From: RGIG4079 sp045576735
GTDB lineage: Bacteria > Bacteroidota > Bacteroidia > Bacteroidales > Muribaculaceae
NCBI GenBank assembly: GCA_045576735.1
Contig: JAZNGZ010000036.1
Location: forward strand, 1 to 47,489
Reading direction: 5' to 3'
DNA length: 47,489 nucleotides
The notes below the pieces were generated by a model that saw only the letters and a program-made list of their open reading frames with translations, had not been told where the DNA came from and ran no database searches. The number at the start of each line of letters is the position of its first letter. Within the stretch, counting starts at the first letter, position 1. Of the stretch, positions 31,344 to 40,703 are shown in pieces. The position numbers and the translations under genes were made by a program.

Positions 31344-33386
31344 TTATTTTACTTGAGCGCCGGGAGCGACAGGACCGGTAGGGCCAATCACAACCAATGA
31401 GCCATCGGCATTTTCAGCCGAGAGAATCATGCCTTGAGAGAGAACACCTTTGAGCTTGCGTGGAGCGAAGTTTGACACGAAGCACACTTGTTTTCCCACC
31501 AAATCTTCGGGCGCGTAGAATTTAGCGATACCCGATACGATAGTGCGTTTTTCGCCACCATCGTCGATGAGGAATTGGAGCAATTTGTCGGCTTTAGGCA
31601 CTTTTTGACATTCAAGCACTGTGCCCACACGAATGTCGAGCTTCATGAATGTGTCGAAGTCAACATCGGGTTGTTGAGGTGCAGGTGTCCAGCTCTTTAT
31701 TTTGTTATCTTCTTTTGTCTTTTCAAGACGGTCGATTTGAGCTTGGATTGCGGCATCTTCGATTTTTTCGAAGAGCAATTCGGCAGGAGCGATTTCGGCT
31801 CCGGCAGCGAGGATATCGCTTGCGCCGAGGGTGTTCCAATCAAGTTTTTCAATACCGAGCATTTTTGAAAGTTTTGCCGACATGAATGGCAAGAATGGCT
31901 CGAATGCAATAGCTATGTTAGCACAAATTTGGAGTGCTACGTTGAGGATTGTTTCCACACGTGCCATGTTGGTTTTCGCCAATTTCCAAGGCTCTGTTTC
32001 TTGGAGATATTTGTTGCCAAGACGAGCGATGTTCATAGCATCTTTCAATGCTTCGCGGAAGTGGAATGTGTCGAGGTTAGCGCTCAACGATGCTTTGATT
32101 TCGGCCAATTCGGCAAATGCCGCTTTGTCGACATCTTGAAGCTCGCCGGCTGCAGGCACTTTGCCACCGAAATATTTGTGAGTGAGCACAATCGCACGAT
32201 TCACAAAGTTGCCGAGAATAGCAACAAGTTCGTTGTTGTTGCGCGCTTGGAAGTCGCGCCAAGTGAAGTCGTTGTCCTTTGTTTCGGGCGCATTGGCTGT
32301 CAATACATAGCGCAATACATCTTGCTTGCCGGGGAAGTCAACGAGGTATTCGTGTAACCACACTGCCCAGTTGCGTGATGTTGATATTTTGTCGCCTTCG
32401 AGGTTGAGGAATTCGTTGGCAGGCACGTTATCGGGTAATTGGAAGTTGTCACCGTAGGCACTCAACATGGCAGGGAACACGATGCAGTGGAACACGATGT
32501 TATCTTTGCCGATGAAGTTGATAATGCGGGTTTCGGGGTCTTTCCAATAAGTTTCCCAAGTGTCGGGAAGGAGTTCTTTTGTGTTTGAGATATAACCGAT
32601 AGGAGCATCAAACCACACATAAAGCACTTTGCCTTCAGCTCCTTCAACCGGTACGGGCACACCCCAATCGAGGTCGCGGCTCACGGCACGAGGTTGCAAG
32701 CCCATGTCAATCCATGATTTGCATTGACCATACACGTTAGTTTTCCATTCTTTATGACCTTCGAGAATCCATTTGCTCAAGTGTGATTCCCATTTATCGA
32801 GTGGAAGGTACCAGTGTTTTGTTTCTTTGAGAACGGGAGTATTGCCGGTAATCGCACTTTTAGGGTTGATGAGGTCGGTGGCATTGAGAGATGTGCCACA
32901 AGCCTCACATTGGTCGCCATAAGCACGTTCGTTGTGGCAGTGAGGGCATTCGCCTGTTACATAACGGTCGGCAAGGAATTGATTGGCTTTTTCGTCGTAG
33001 AGTTGCATTGAAGTTTTTTCAACAAACTCACCTTTGTCGTAGAGGCGACGGAAAAACTCGCTCGCTGTTTCTTTGTGCATAGCCGAAGTGGTGCGAGAAT
33101 AGATGTCGAACGAGATGCCAAGACCTTTAAAAGATTCCTTGATGATGCCATGATAGCGGTCAACAATATCTTGAGGTGTAACACCTTCGTTTTTAGCTTT
33201 GATAGTGATGGGCACACCATGTTCGTCGCTACCGCCAATCATCACCACGTCTTTACCGCAAAGACGGAGATAACGAGCGTAGATGTCGGCAGGCACATAC
33301 ACACCTGCGAGGTGTCCGATGTGGACAGGACCATTAGCGTAGGGTAACGCTGTGGTTATAAGGGTTCTTTTAAAGTTCTTTTCCAT
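31344..33386 (-). CDS. metG: Methionyl-tRNA synthetase
   Basis: MetG charges tRNA-Met with methionine. The 680-residue protein has the full long architecture: class I catalytic core with HIGH-type VHIGHLAG (21-28), zinc knuckle Cys147, Cys150, Cys160 and Cys163, and KMSKS-type KISTS (333-337). An anticodon-binding helical domain follows, then a C-terminal tRNA-binding domain (about 570-680, with FMKLDIRVGTV and NFAPRKLKG), which is present in dimeric MetRS. It starts at the ATG at 33386 with a -7 element 30 bp upstream, followed by ansA. Confidence 0.98.
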   Translation of the reverse strand: MEKNFKRTLITTALPYANGPVHIGHLAGVYVPADIYARYLRLCGKDVVMIGGSDEHGVPITIKAKNEGVTPQDIVDRYHGIIKESFKGLGISFDIYSRTTSAMHKETASEFFRRLYDKGEFVEKTSMQLYDEKANQFLADRYVTGECPHCHNERAYGDQCEACGTSLNATDLINPKSAITGNTPVLKETKHWYLPLDKWESHLSKWILEGHKEWKTNVYGQCKSWIDMGLQPRAVSRDLDWGVPVPVEGAEGKVLYVWFDAPIGYISNTKELLPDTWETYWKDPETRIINFIGKDNIVFHCIVFPAMLSAYGDNFQLPDNVPANEFLNLEGDKISTSRNWAVWLHEYLVDFPGKQDVLRYVLTANAPETKDNDFTWRDFQARNNNELVAILGNFVNRAIVLTHKYFGGKVPAAGELQDVDKAAFAELAEIKASLSANLDTFHFREALKDAMNIARLGNKYLQETEPWKLAKTNMARVETILNVALQICANIAIAFEPFLPFMSAKLSKMLGIEKLDWNTLGASDILAAGAEIAPAELLFEKIEDAAIQAQIDRLEKTKEDNKIKSWTPAPQQPDVDFDTFMKLDIRVGTVLECQKVPKADKLLQFLIDDGGEKRTIVSGIAKFYAPEDLVGKQVCFVSNFAPRKLKGVLSQGMILSAENADGSLVVIGPTGPVAPGAQVK

Positions 33387-33415
33387 TATATATCAAGTTT
33401 TTTATTTTCTGACTA

Positions 33416-33423
33416 CAAAATTA
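33416..33423 (-). promoter_or_regulatory. -7 element (TAATTTTG) of the metG-ansA operon
   Basis: The minus-strand match to TAnnTTTG lies 29 bp before the metG ATG. A TTG occurs 22 bp upstream of it, a slightly long spacing. Confidence 0.5.
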
Positions 33424-33578
33424 ATACAACTTCACGAAATATCCACAATTTTGCCCACGAAATATGCGCAAAATCACATAGATAATACAAAAATAGGTAC
33501 ATCTTGAAGGAAAGAGCATTTCCTATCCAATCACAGCATATCAATGAATCTTCATTAGATGCTTAAATCGACCTCACG

Positions 33579-34952
33579 TTATTTTAATAATTCTAGGACC
33601 TCACTTGGTAGCATTGTGTTGCCAATATCATTTTTAGGAGAATTCTTCAAGAATAGTATAGGAACTATTGTATATCCTTTTGCAAATGGTAGTAGGTTGA
33701 CTTTGCGAAGTAGTTCTGTAGTTAACAATCTTCCATTTTCTTGTGTAGTCCATTTACACTCTCCGACAAGTAGATGTTTCTTATCAAGCGACTCTGCTAT
33801 TACATCTATTTCAAGTTGCTCGGGCTTATTTTCTTCATTGATAATCGTTCCCCACCAACGTTTTGCTTTGTTGTATAAAACATTATTTATAAGGTTGCCT
33901 GTTACGCAGTCACGACAAAGATTTTCCCATTGTTTACTTACATATTCCGAGAAATGTAAATCCATTGTTTGCTCAATCGGAAAACGTCGATTTAATTCAA
34001 TAAACGATCGATTAGGAACAACAAATTGATAGTAAAAAGACATAAAAGGATCTGCTATTTTATATAGGCTTTTCTTGGAGTTCTTTTCATCAGCACCAAA
34101 CGGCACCTCACGCTCCAAGAAACCTAGATCTATTAGTTTCCTTAAAGGCCTAGATAGGTTGGTTGCAGGTTCATTGCAACGAGATGCTATTTCGGAAAGA
34201 CGATTAGCACCACTGCCTACGTATGACATTATGGTTGAGGTTTTTACAATGTCTTTTACGTCATCTTGGAAAAGTTTTGCAGGTTCTTCATATAGCGTGC
34301 CATTAACTGATAGGATATTATGCCATAGTGCATCATTTAGCGATGAACATCCTTCCCTAAGTTCCCAATAACGAGGTACACCTCCCCATATGGCATACTC
34401 TTCTACAGCTTCAACCGCATTTAACCTTAAAGCCTCTTTGATAAATGGAGTTTTTATGGGGGCGAGTTTCATAATAACATTTGCTCGACCATATAGAGGT
34501 GCGGTATAGTTAAGGAATAAGCCCGACATCATATTTTGAGATGAGCCACATACAATAATATTGTATTTAAGAGATTTTTCATCAAGTAATTTTTGTAGTA
34601 CTGATGGAAATTCTGGTGATTGCTCTACGAGATAGGGTAATTCATCTAAACATAGAGTGAATTTGTGATCAGTACGGTAGTTTACTGCACGTAATAGCGT
34701 TTCCCAATCCGGATATGTAAGTTTATCAAAATCAGGGAAAATTTGTGCAATAACTTTTGCAAGTAATGCTCTTTGATGTTGCTCTTCGGATTGATCCGCT
34801 AAAAAATAGATGTCATTATCTGTTAGTACTCGTTTTATAAGGGTCGATTTGCCTAGTCGTCTTCTCCCATACAATACAACGAATGTTGATTCCTCACTTG
34901 AAAGCACGTTTTTCAAGCGAATAGTTTCCTCTATTCTATCGACGAATTTCAT
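33579..34952 (-). CDS. AAA ATPase with C-terminal DUF234 nuclease-like domain
   Basis: This 457-residue member of the ATPase_2/DUF234 family begins with a P-loop at GRRRLGKST (29-37). The Walker B is in LCLDELPYLVE (about 102-112). A helix-turn-helix-like segment lies at about 250-290 (LSEIASRCNEPATNLSRPLRKL). The C-terminal domain carries D383 and E398-x-K400, the spacing of a PD-(D/E)XK nuclease core. I chose the ATG at 34952 rather than 34982 because a full promoter ends just upstream (34976-35007) and family members begin with F-V-x-R. The biological role is not established. It is a single-gene unit, AT-rich, and not closely related to the DUF4143 ATPase in this window. Confidence 0.85.
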   Translation of the reverse strand: MKFVDRIEETIRLKNVLSSEESTFVVLYGRRRLGKSTLIKRVLTDNDIYFLADQSEEQHQRALLAKVIAQIFPDFDKLTYPDWETLLRAVNYRTDHKFTLCLDELPYLVEQSPEFPSVLQKLLDEKSLKYNIIVCGSSQNMMSGLFLNYTAPLYGRANVIMKLAPIKTPFIKEALRLNAVEAVEEYAIWGGVPRYWELREGCSSLNDALWHNILSVNGTLYEEPAKLFQDDVKDIVKTSTIMSYVGSGANRLSEIASRCNEPATNLSRPLRKLIDLGFLEREVPFGADEKNSKKSLYKIADPFMSFYYQFVVPNRSFIELNRRFPIEQTMDLHFSEYVSKQWENLCRDCVTGNLINNVLYNKAKRWWGTIINEENKPEQLEIDVIAESLDKKHLLVGECKWTTQENGRLLTTELLRKVNLLPFAKGYTIVPILFLKNSPKNDIGNTMLPSEVLELLK

Positions 34953-34975
34953 ATGCCAAAAATTATTATGCATTG

Positions 34976-35007
34976 CAAACATAATGATTTTGCTGCATAA
35001 TTACAAA
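34976..35007 (-). promoter_or_regulatory. Promoter of the AAA/DUF234 gene
   Basis: TTTG (complement of 35004-35007) is followed after exactly 20 bp by TATGTTTG (34976-34983): a perfect Bacteroidetes consensus. The predicted transcript starts near 34970 and favours the ATG at 34952. Confidence 0.8.
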
Positions 35008-35099
35008 TATATTGTTGAGAAAATGATAGAAATAATTAAAAATACAAGAGAGGCACTAATTGAGAATTGTTCAATGTGCTTGGTGTCTTAACTCTATAA

Positions 35100-35513
35100 C
35101 TACATCAGCGAGTCGAAATCGAAGTTTTTTTTCATGCGGTAGGCGAGGCCGGTCATTATTGCGAGTGTTTCGCCTTGTTCGTTACTCACTTTTATGTCGC
35201 AATAGGGGAGCTTGTGATGATTTACTTGCTCGATGCATTCGGCATTTATTGTTTCGCCTAATTGAGCTGATTTTATGAATGTTATAGTGTTTGATATGCC
35301 GAGGCTCAAGATGCCATGGCAGTTGGCTACGGCCGCAAATGCCAAGTCGGCGAGGGTGTAAATTACTCCCCCTTGGCACACTCCCGCACCATTTAGATGT
35401 TGCTCTGCAACAGTGAGCCGGGCACGCGCATAACCTTCGCGAACCTCTACGAGTTGGGCTCCGATGCTTTTGGCAAATCGGTCATCGTTGTTTAGTCGTT
35501 CTTGTAGTGTCAT
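35100..35513 (-). CDS. PaaI-family hot-dog thioesterase
   Basis: This 137-residue single-domain hot-dog thioesterase acts on aryl- or hydroxyaryl-acyl-CoA esters in its family. HLNGAGVCQGGVIYTLAD (39-56) holds the PaaI-type catalytic set, with N41-G42 and the Asp at D56. Being 6 bp behind the ACT gene and in the same operon as phenylacetate-CoA ligase, it could recycle CoA from stalled aryl-CoA. Because the operon also contains ubiE, a role in menaquinone synthesis (DHNA-CoA hydrolysis) is an alternative. It is the last gene of the nine-gene operon. No clear terminator is seen after it. Confidence 0.88.
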   Translation of the reverse strand: MTLQERLNNDDRFAKSIGAQLVEVREGYARARLTVAEQHLNGAGVCQGGVIYTLADLAFAAVANCHGILSLGISNTITFIKSAQLGETINAECIEQVNHHKLPYCDIKVSNEQGETLAIMTGLAYRMKKNFDFDSLM

Positions 35514-35519
35514 GATGGT

Positions 35520-35939
35520 TTATGCGAAATCGGCTTCGGTGAGGAATGTAAGTTTATTAAGCATAATTGTTTCTTTCGCTTTCTCGGCAGGGTCGGCACG
35601 GAATACCAACACTCCTTTGCTTCGCCAAAGGAATGAATACATATATAGAATGCTTATTCCATTGTCGGATAGTGTTTTGATTGCATTAGCCGCGCGTCCC
35701 GGTTCGTCGTCGATGCTCAATGCTACGACATCGGCCAACTGCACGTTTATTCCGGCATCTTTGAGAATGGTGTAGGCTTGTGAAGGGTTGTTGCATAGCA
35801 CACGATAAATGCCATAGTCTTTAGTGTCGGCAATGGTAGATGCGATGATTTGTATGTTGGCATTGCTTAATAAGTCAAGTACTTTAATCAATGTTCCTCC
35901 TTTATTTTCGATGAATATTGAAAGCTGTTTTATTGTCAT
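35520..35939 (-). CDS. Tandem ACT-domain regulatory protein
   Basis: The protein has 139 residues and two ACT repeats (IKQLSIFIENKGGTLIKVLDLL at about 3-24, and VVALSIDDEPGRAANAIKTL at about 71-90), with the Gly-rich turns that bind amino acids. Stand-alone double-ACT proteins next to phenylacetate-CoA ligase are common in Bacteroidales and archaea and probably sense aromatic amino acids (inference). The start is the ATG at 35939. A TTG at 35990 would add 17 residues unlike an ACT domain. It lies 54 bp after paaK and 6 bp before the thioesterase. Confidence 0.85.
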   Translation of the reverse strand: MTIKQLSIFIENKGGTLIKVLDLLSNANIQIIASTIADTKDYGIYRVLCNNPSQAYTILKDAGINVQLADVVALSIDDEPGRAANAIKTLSDNGISILYMYSFLWRSKGVLVFRADPAEKAKETIMLNKLTFLTEADFA

Positions 35940-35993
35940 ATCGTTGTTGGGATTTAAAGTTAGTGAAAAATAATAGCTCTCAGATATCAAATG

Positions 35994-37328
35994 TTATTGA
36001 TACACTGTGCGTTTGTCCACTACACGCACTGCCTTGCCTTCAGAGACAGGCAATGAGCCTTTGGGCACGAGTTTTACATGAGGGGTGAGCAATATTTCGT
36101 CTTTGAGTGCGCGTTTCACATCGCTTGTGAGTTTGAGCAATCGTTGGAAGTCGTCGGTGAAGAGTTCTTCAAGTTCCACTTCTACGGTCATATTATCATT
36201 ATCCTCGTCGGTGGTGAGAGTGATGAGGTAGTTGTTGCCCAACTCGGGGAATTGCATAAGAATCTTTTCAATTTGAATAGGGAAGATGTTCACACCACGA
36301 AGCACAATCATGTCGTCGGAGCGACCTTTCATGCGGTCGATTCTCACGTGGTTTCTTCCACAAGGACAACTGCGCCCCAATACCCGGGTGAGGTCGCGAG
36401 TGCGATAGCGAAGAAGTGGCATTGCTTCGCGGCACAATGTGGTAAGAACCAATTCGCCGATTTCTCCGTCGGCTACGGGTTCTAATGTTTCGGGGTCGAC
36501 AATCTCAATGATGTAATAGTCTTCCCAAAAATGTAGGCCGTTTTGTTCGGGACATTCAAAACCTACGCCCGGTCCACACATTTCCGACATGCCAAAAGAG
36601 TTATAGGCTTTCACTCCCATCATATCCTCAATGCGACGGCGTTGCTCTTCGGAGTGAGGTTCAGCTCCGATTGCGAGCACACGAAGTTTAGTGTCGGTTC
36701 GAGGGTCTACCCCCACTTGATCCATCACCTCTTTCAATCGTGTCACATATGAAGGAACGGCATGCACGGCGGTAGTGCCGAAGTCGGTCATAAACTTTAT
36801 TTGGCGAAGCGAATTCCCGGCGGCGGCAGGTATTGTAAGCATGCCTACACGTTCAGCACCATATTGAAATCCAAGCCCTCCGGTAAACATTCCGTATCCC
36901 GATGAGTTTTGGAACACATCATCGGGGCGAAGCCCCACCATCCACAGGTTGCGTGCCACTTGGTTTGCCCACTCGTCAATGTCGTTTTGAGTGTGAAGTA
37001 TAACGGTGGGGTTGCCGGTTGTGCCACTTGATGAATGTAGGCGTATGCAGTCTTTTAGCGAAGTGCTTGCCATTCCAAATGGATAGGTGTCGCGTAAATC
37101 TTGTTTCGTAGTGAATGGGATTTTGCGAATATCTTCAAGCGTTGTGATGTCTTCGGGCTTAAGTCCGGCTTCTTCAAAGCGAGCTTTATAGAACGGAGAG
37201 TTCATGCAATGCTTCACAGTGGCTTGCAGTCGCTCAAGTTGTAACGTCTCAATCTGTTGGCGCGAAAGAGTCTCTTCTTTCTCGTTGAAATATTTGCAAC
37301 TGCTATCGGGTATGCTTTTATGAGTCAT
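35994..37328 (-). CDS. paaK: Phenylacetate-CoA ligase
   Basis: This adenylate-forming enzyme converts phenylacetate (or a related aryl acid) to its CoA thioester with ATP. Its 444 residues match the PaaK family. The AMP-binding loop is SSSGTTGNP (99-107). NSFGMSEMCGPGVG (about 241-254) and YRTRD (about 312-316) are the adenylate-core motifs. The C-terminal hinge is KGRSDDMIVLRGVNIFP. I use the ATG at 37328, since the upstream alternative at 37337 is a TTG. The paaK-ACT-PaaI order suggests salvage of arylacetates produced from aromatic amino acids during anaerobic metabolism. The partner oxidoreductase is not in this window. Confidence 0.94.
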   Translation of the reverse strand: MTHKSIPDSSCKYFNEKEETLSRQQIETLQLERLQATVKHCMNSPFYKARFEEAGLKPEDITTLEDIRKIPFTTKQDLRDTYPFGMASTSLKDCIRLHSSSGTTGNPTVILHTQNDIDEWANQVARNLWMVGLRPDDVFQNSSGYGMFTGGLGFQYGAERVGMLTIPAAAGNSLRQIKFMTDFGTTAVHAVPSYVTRLKEVMDQVGVDPRTDTKLRVLAIGAEPHSEEQRRRIEDMMGVKAYNSFGMSEMCGPGVGFECPEQNGLHFWEDYYIIEIVDPETLEPVADGEIGELVLTTLCREAMPLLRYRTRDLTRVLGRSCPCGRNHVRIDRMKGRSDDMIVLRGVNIFPIQIEKILMQFPELGNNYLITLTTDEDNDNMTVEVELEELFTDDFQRLLKLTSDVKRALKDEILLTPHVKLVPKGSLPVSEGKAVRVVDKRTVYQ

Positions 37329-37340
37329 TTTTTGCAAAAG

Positions 37341-37808
37341 TTATTGTGAATGATGTAAAACTACGAAGTTTATTGTGTGGGTGACGCTATATGGAGTTGC
37401 TTGTCGTCGAGGTTTGGCACTACGATAGTAGTAGAATGATTTTTGCTTGTCCCACGATGGGGTTGATATTTGTCGAGTTTGTCCCGGAGGGATTGAACAG
37501 TCGATTGTTTTTGTCACGGAGTGTAGCTGGCGATTTTTGCGGTCGAAATAGTTGAAGGTTATGTTTATTGCTTTGACCGTATTGCAGCCTTTGTTTGTGA
37601 CGAAGAATGTTTCGAGATGAGACGAAAGAGGCTTGTCGTAACCCGATAGCTCGATTACTGAGGTCGATGCGTTTATTAGGGTGTCGCTTTTGGCTATAGC
37701 AATAGAGTCGGTCGACGGCTTCACTTTGAGTCCTTTGCGGGTTGTGCGTTGAGCCGAAGCTGATAATCCTATTATAATGATAGAGAATATTACGACAAAA
37801 AATCTCAT
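37341..37808 (-). CDS. Small secreted hypothetical protein
   Basis: I do not recognise this 155-residue protein. A signal peptide (MRFFVVIFSIIIIGLSASA) precedes Gln20. The mature part is basic and strand-rich, with an Ig-like stretch (HLETFFVTNKGCNTVKAINI, then FDRKNRQLHSVTKTIDCSIPPG) in which two Cys may pair. This is like the FxxxHxVxKxIxCxIPPGQT segment of small Bacteroidales periplasmic proteins. It overlaps the preceding gene by 4 bp (ATGA) and is 12 bp before paaK, so it belongs to the phoH operon. No function can be assigned. Confidence 0.75.
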   Translation of the reverse strand: MRFFVVIFSIIIIGLSASAQRTTRKGLKVKPSTDSIAIAKSDTLINASTSVIELSGYDKPLSSHLETFFVTNKGCNTVKAINITFNYFDRKNRQLHSVTKTIDCSIPPGQTRQISTPSWDKQKSFYYYRSAKPRRQATPYSVTHTINFVVLHHSQ

Positions 37809-38401
37809 AAGTAACGAGGATTTAATGGTTTAGATGTGGAAGTGGGGTAGATGCGAATACAACCGTCAAGCCCTTTGGGGCGAGTGTTGTTAACCGATAC
37901 CCCAACACGATATATGTATGGAATCCAGCGCCATAGGTTTATCCTGACTTCGGTTTTATACTCGTTGAATGATAGGAGATTGTCGTCGGAGAGGTTTAAT
38001 GTGAAAGTGTCGGGTTTTGACAACAATCCGTCAAGTCCTCCCGATGTGTATATTCGAGCTTCGAAAATGTCGCGTTTAGCGGTAGATGTAATATAGCCCA
38101 TTACAGTTCCTTGCTCGATGGATTTCATGGGTGATGCAATAATCACCATGCGATAGGTATTCTCTTGTTTTCCGGCGATTTGTTGCGGGTCAAAACGCTC
38201 AATGGCTATGGTGGCTCCGTTGTCGACAAATTGCCACACCCCTTCGATGTTGTGTAGTGGAGCTTGTTTCATGCGCATAATTACCGAGTCGAGTTCATAC
38301 CCTTCTTCTACGTTTGATTGGGTGGGTATATCATCAATGCCCTGAGCCGACATTATTGCCGGCGCAAAGAAGATGATTAACAAGGTGATAATTCGTGACA
38401 T
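37805..38401 (-). CDS. Secreted hypothetical protein
   Basis: This 198-residue protein has a signal peptide cut after MSA (residue 19). The mature part includes HNIEGVWQFVDNGATIAIERF (about 50-70) and a run of amphipathic strands ending in a hydrophobic WRWIPYIYRVGV segment, suggesting a lipocalin-like or small barrel fold. I do not recognise the family beyond its recurrence in this operon type. It lies 12 bp after the DUF3078 gene and is translationally coupled to the next gene. Confidence 0.75.
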   Translation of the reverse strand: MSRIITLLIIFFAPAIMSAQGIDDIPTQSNVEEGYELDSVIMRMKQAPLHNIEGVWQFVDNGATIAIERFDPQQIAGKQENTYRMVIIASPMKSIEQGTVMGYITSTAKRDIFEARIYTSGGLDGLLSKPDTFTLNLSDDNLLSFNEYKTEVRINLWRWIPYIYRVGVSVNNTRPKGLDGCIRIYPTSTSKPLNPRYL

Positions 38402-38413
38402 TCTAAATGTCGA

Positions 38414-39925
38414 TTATAGGTTTTTGAAACTATAAGAGAAGCCGAAGCTGAGGATCTCTTTTAATTGGAATTTGTGCCACTTAGAGTCGGCAATGCGAGG
38501 CGAACTTGAGTCGTAGCGCATGTTCACGTTTATTTGTGTTGAAAGAAAACGATTGATGGCAAACGACAAGGTGTTTTCGAGATCGCCTTGGAAGTATTTA
38601 TAGTCGGTGAACACAAATAATCGAGATGAAAGAGAAATGTTGTGGGCGATTTGCCATTTGAGTTTACCTTCACCACTAGAACCTATGTCACTTACGGTCT
38701 TTTTCCCGGCAGTAATGCCGAAGTCGGTTTCATGCATGCGTGAATTTATGCATGATTTGAGGTTATAAGACAGAGGTGAGATAGAGGCATCGAATGTGAA
38801 AGTATTCTTTTTGTTGGCATAGTTATATGTCATACCGAGACCCACGTTTAATTCGCCGGGAGAAAGGAACGACGCTTTTAGGTCGTTGGAGTTGCTTTTG
38901 TATCCGTTGAAAATTTGTGTTTTAAATTGAAGTTGAACAGAATAGAACCAACGTTTGGCAGCGCGAACCCCAAATTTGCTATTTAGCTGGAATAAGTCTT
39001 CGCTGATGCTATAGTTACGCAAGGTGTCTTCGGGAGCACTGTTCATCCCCAATTTATATTTGACACTTGTTTCAAACAATAGGTTGGGGTGGAATTTTTC
39101 GTTTAGTTTGATGTTGAACTCGGTGTTTAGCAACATGTTGAGGTTGTTGTTACCCCCTTGATACCAGTTGGGAGAAATATATGCTTGCGAGAATTGCAAA
39201 GAGCCGTTAAAAGAGTGTAGCCAATTGCGACGTTTAATTTCTGTGTTGCCCACAACCGATATGCTATCGACATTTTGTTCTTTGACCGAGAGCCGTGACT
39301 TGCTAGGGTCGATTTTGTTGGTGTTAAGTATTAATTTGGGCTTAACGTCGATATTGTATTTGGTCTTATTAATGTCAGAACTGTTGCTATTAACCGGACT
39401 ATATTGGTTGCTTAGATTTGCTTCACGCGAAATCCATGAAGAATATTGCGACTGAGTCAAAGAGGCGGAGTCGGTGATAGCAGTGTTCATGAATGGGTTG
39501 GGGAGCATATAGTGAGTAGTGTCGCTCTCGATAGAGGGGATTGTGGTTATGGTGGAGTCATTATATGCCGAGTCGAGTGATAATGAATCAAGTGATAGGC
39601 TGTCGATACATATTGAATCGATTGTAGAGTTGCCGTTTTTAAGCGAGTTTAGCATTGTGTCGAGTTGCGACGAGTCGTGCATTCGTTTCGGTCGGTTTTT
39701 GATAATGTTTGAGTCGTTGGGGATGAGCATAAGAGCTGAGTCGCGTTGTGCTATTGCTGCCGAGTCGAGAGTGTAATTGAATTTTAACGTGTCGCCTTTC
39801 TCTGATATCAAAACTCCTTCAATCCCAATAGGTTTAGTTGTTGGGAAGTGCCGTGTTTGAGCCAATGAGGATAAATAGAATAGGCTTATAAATAAAATGC
39901 TTAAAGCTTTTGTAATATTATTCAT
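38414..39925 (-). CDS. DUF3078-type outer-membrane beta-barrel protein
   Basis: This 503-residue protein has a signal peptide (cut near LSSLAQ, residue 22). A low-complexity Ser/Asp/Leu region (about 95-130, with repeated DSLSLDS units) follows, then a C-terminal half of alternating amphipathic strands (WLHSFNGSLQFSQAYISPNWYQGG onward at about 235) typical of DUF3078 barrels of Bacteroidetes. The final residues FSYSF resemble an outer-membrane assembly signal. Function is unknown. It sits 27 bp after ubiE in the phoH operon, together with two further exported proteins that may form an envelope complex (inference). Confidence 0.8.
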   Translation of the reverse strand: MNNITKALSILFISLFYLSSLAQTRHFPTTKPIGIEGVLISEKGDTLKFNYTLDSAAIAQRDSALMLIPNDSNIIKNRPKRMHDSSQLDTMLNSLKNGNSTIDSICIDSLSLDSLSLDSAYNDSTITTIPSIESDTTHYMLPNPFMNTAITDSASLTQSQYSSWISREANLSNQYSPVNSNSSDINKTKYNIDVKPKLILNTNKIDPSKSRLSVKEQNVDSISVVGNTEIKRRNWLHSFNGSLQFSQAYISPNWYQGGNNNLNMLLNTEFNIKLNEKFHPNLLFETSVKYKLGMNSAPEDTLRNYSISEDLFQLNSKFGVRAAKRWFYSVQLQFKTQIFNGYKSNSNDLKASFLSPGELNVGLGMTYNYANKKNTFTFDASISPLSYNLKSCINSRMHETDFGITAGKKTVSDIGSSGEGKLKWQIAHNISLSSRLFVFTDYKYFQGDLENTLSFAINRFLSTQINVNMRYDSSSPRIADSKWHKFQLKEILSFGFSYSFKNL

Positions 39926-39952
39926 TTGTTTGGTTATGAAATAAAAGGATAT

Positions 39953-40690
39953 TTATTTGAATGCAGTGTAAATCGTGCAGGTGCCAAAAGTAAGACTCTT
40001 AAAAGAGCAATTTTTAAATCCGGCATTGCGCATGAGTTGTAGCATGTCATCGCCTTGAGGTACAGCCGCGATGCTCTCGGGCAAGTAGCTATAGGCTCTC
40101 ACATCTTTAGAAATTAGTCGGCCCACAAAGGGGATGATAAATCGGGTGTAAAAATTGTAAAGTGGCTTGATGATAGGTGATGTTGGCGTCGATAATTCGA
40201 TTACACATAGCATTCCGCCTTCATTAAGCACACGATGCATTTGTCGGTATCCTTGGTCGAGGTGTTCGAAGTTGCGCACTCCATAAGCCACGGTGACACA
40301 ATCGAATGAATTGTCGTCAAACGGCAGAGCCAAGCAGTCGCCGGTGGTAAGGGAGATGATGTGGTCGAGATGTGCTTCGGTTATTTTGCGTCGACCAATT
40401 TCTATCATTCCTTCCGATAGGTCTATCCCGGTAACATTGTCGGGGCTGAGGCAACGGGCGAGTTTTATAGCCAAATCGCCCGTGCCGGTTGCCACATCGA
40501 GTATTGAATGAGGAGCATGAGCCTTAATCATTCTCACGGCTTTAGCACGCCACAATTTATCGATGCCAAAAGTCATGGCACGATTCATGAAATCGTAGGC
40601 GGGAGCAATCGAGTCGAACATTTCTTTTACCTGCTCGGTCTTGGCACGATTGTCGTCGTAAGGGTTGATTTTTTCGGCTTTTACTTCCAC
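39953..40690 (-). CDS. ubiE: Demethylmenaquinone methyltransferase
   Basis: This SAM-dependent enzyme performs the last step of menaquinone synthesis, needed for anaerobic respiration with fumarate. Its 245 residues are normal. The SAM-binding loop is DVATGTGD (65-72). MFDSIAPAYDFMNR (24-37) and YGVRNFEHLDQGYRQMHRVL (about 135-154) are hallmark UbiE/MenG segments. The frame begins with a GTG codon at 40690; no better ATG is available without losing conserved residues. It lies 13 bp after purC. Menaquinone is the only quinone expected in Bacteroidales, so menG is an equally valid name. Confidence 0.95.
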   Translation of the reverse strand: MEVKAEKINPYDDNRAKTEQVKEMFDSIAPAYDFMNRAMTFGIDKLWRAKAVRMIKAHAPHSILDVATGTGDLAIKLARCLSPDNVTGIDLSEGMIEIGRRKITEAHLDHIISLTTGDCLALPFDDNSFDCVTVAYGVRNFEHLDQGYRQMHRVLNEGGMLCVIELSTPTSPIIKPLYNFYTRFIIPFVGRLISKDVRAYSYLPESIAAVPQGDDMLQLMRNAGFKNCSFKSLTFGTCTIYTAFK

Positions 40691-40703
40691 TTGTTGTCAG
40701 AAT

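Noticed and set aside
35940..35990. TTG-initiated extension of the ACT protein
   Set aside because: The 17 extra residues are unlike the ACT fold, which begins exactly at the ATG at 35939.
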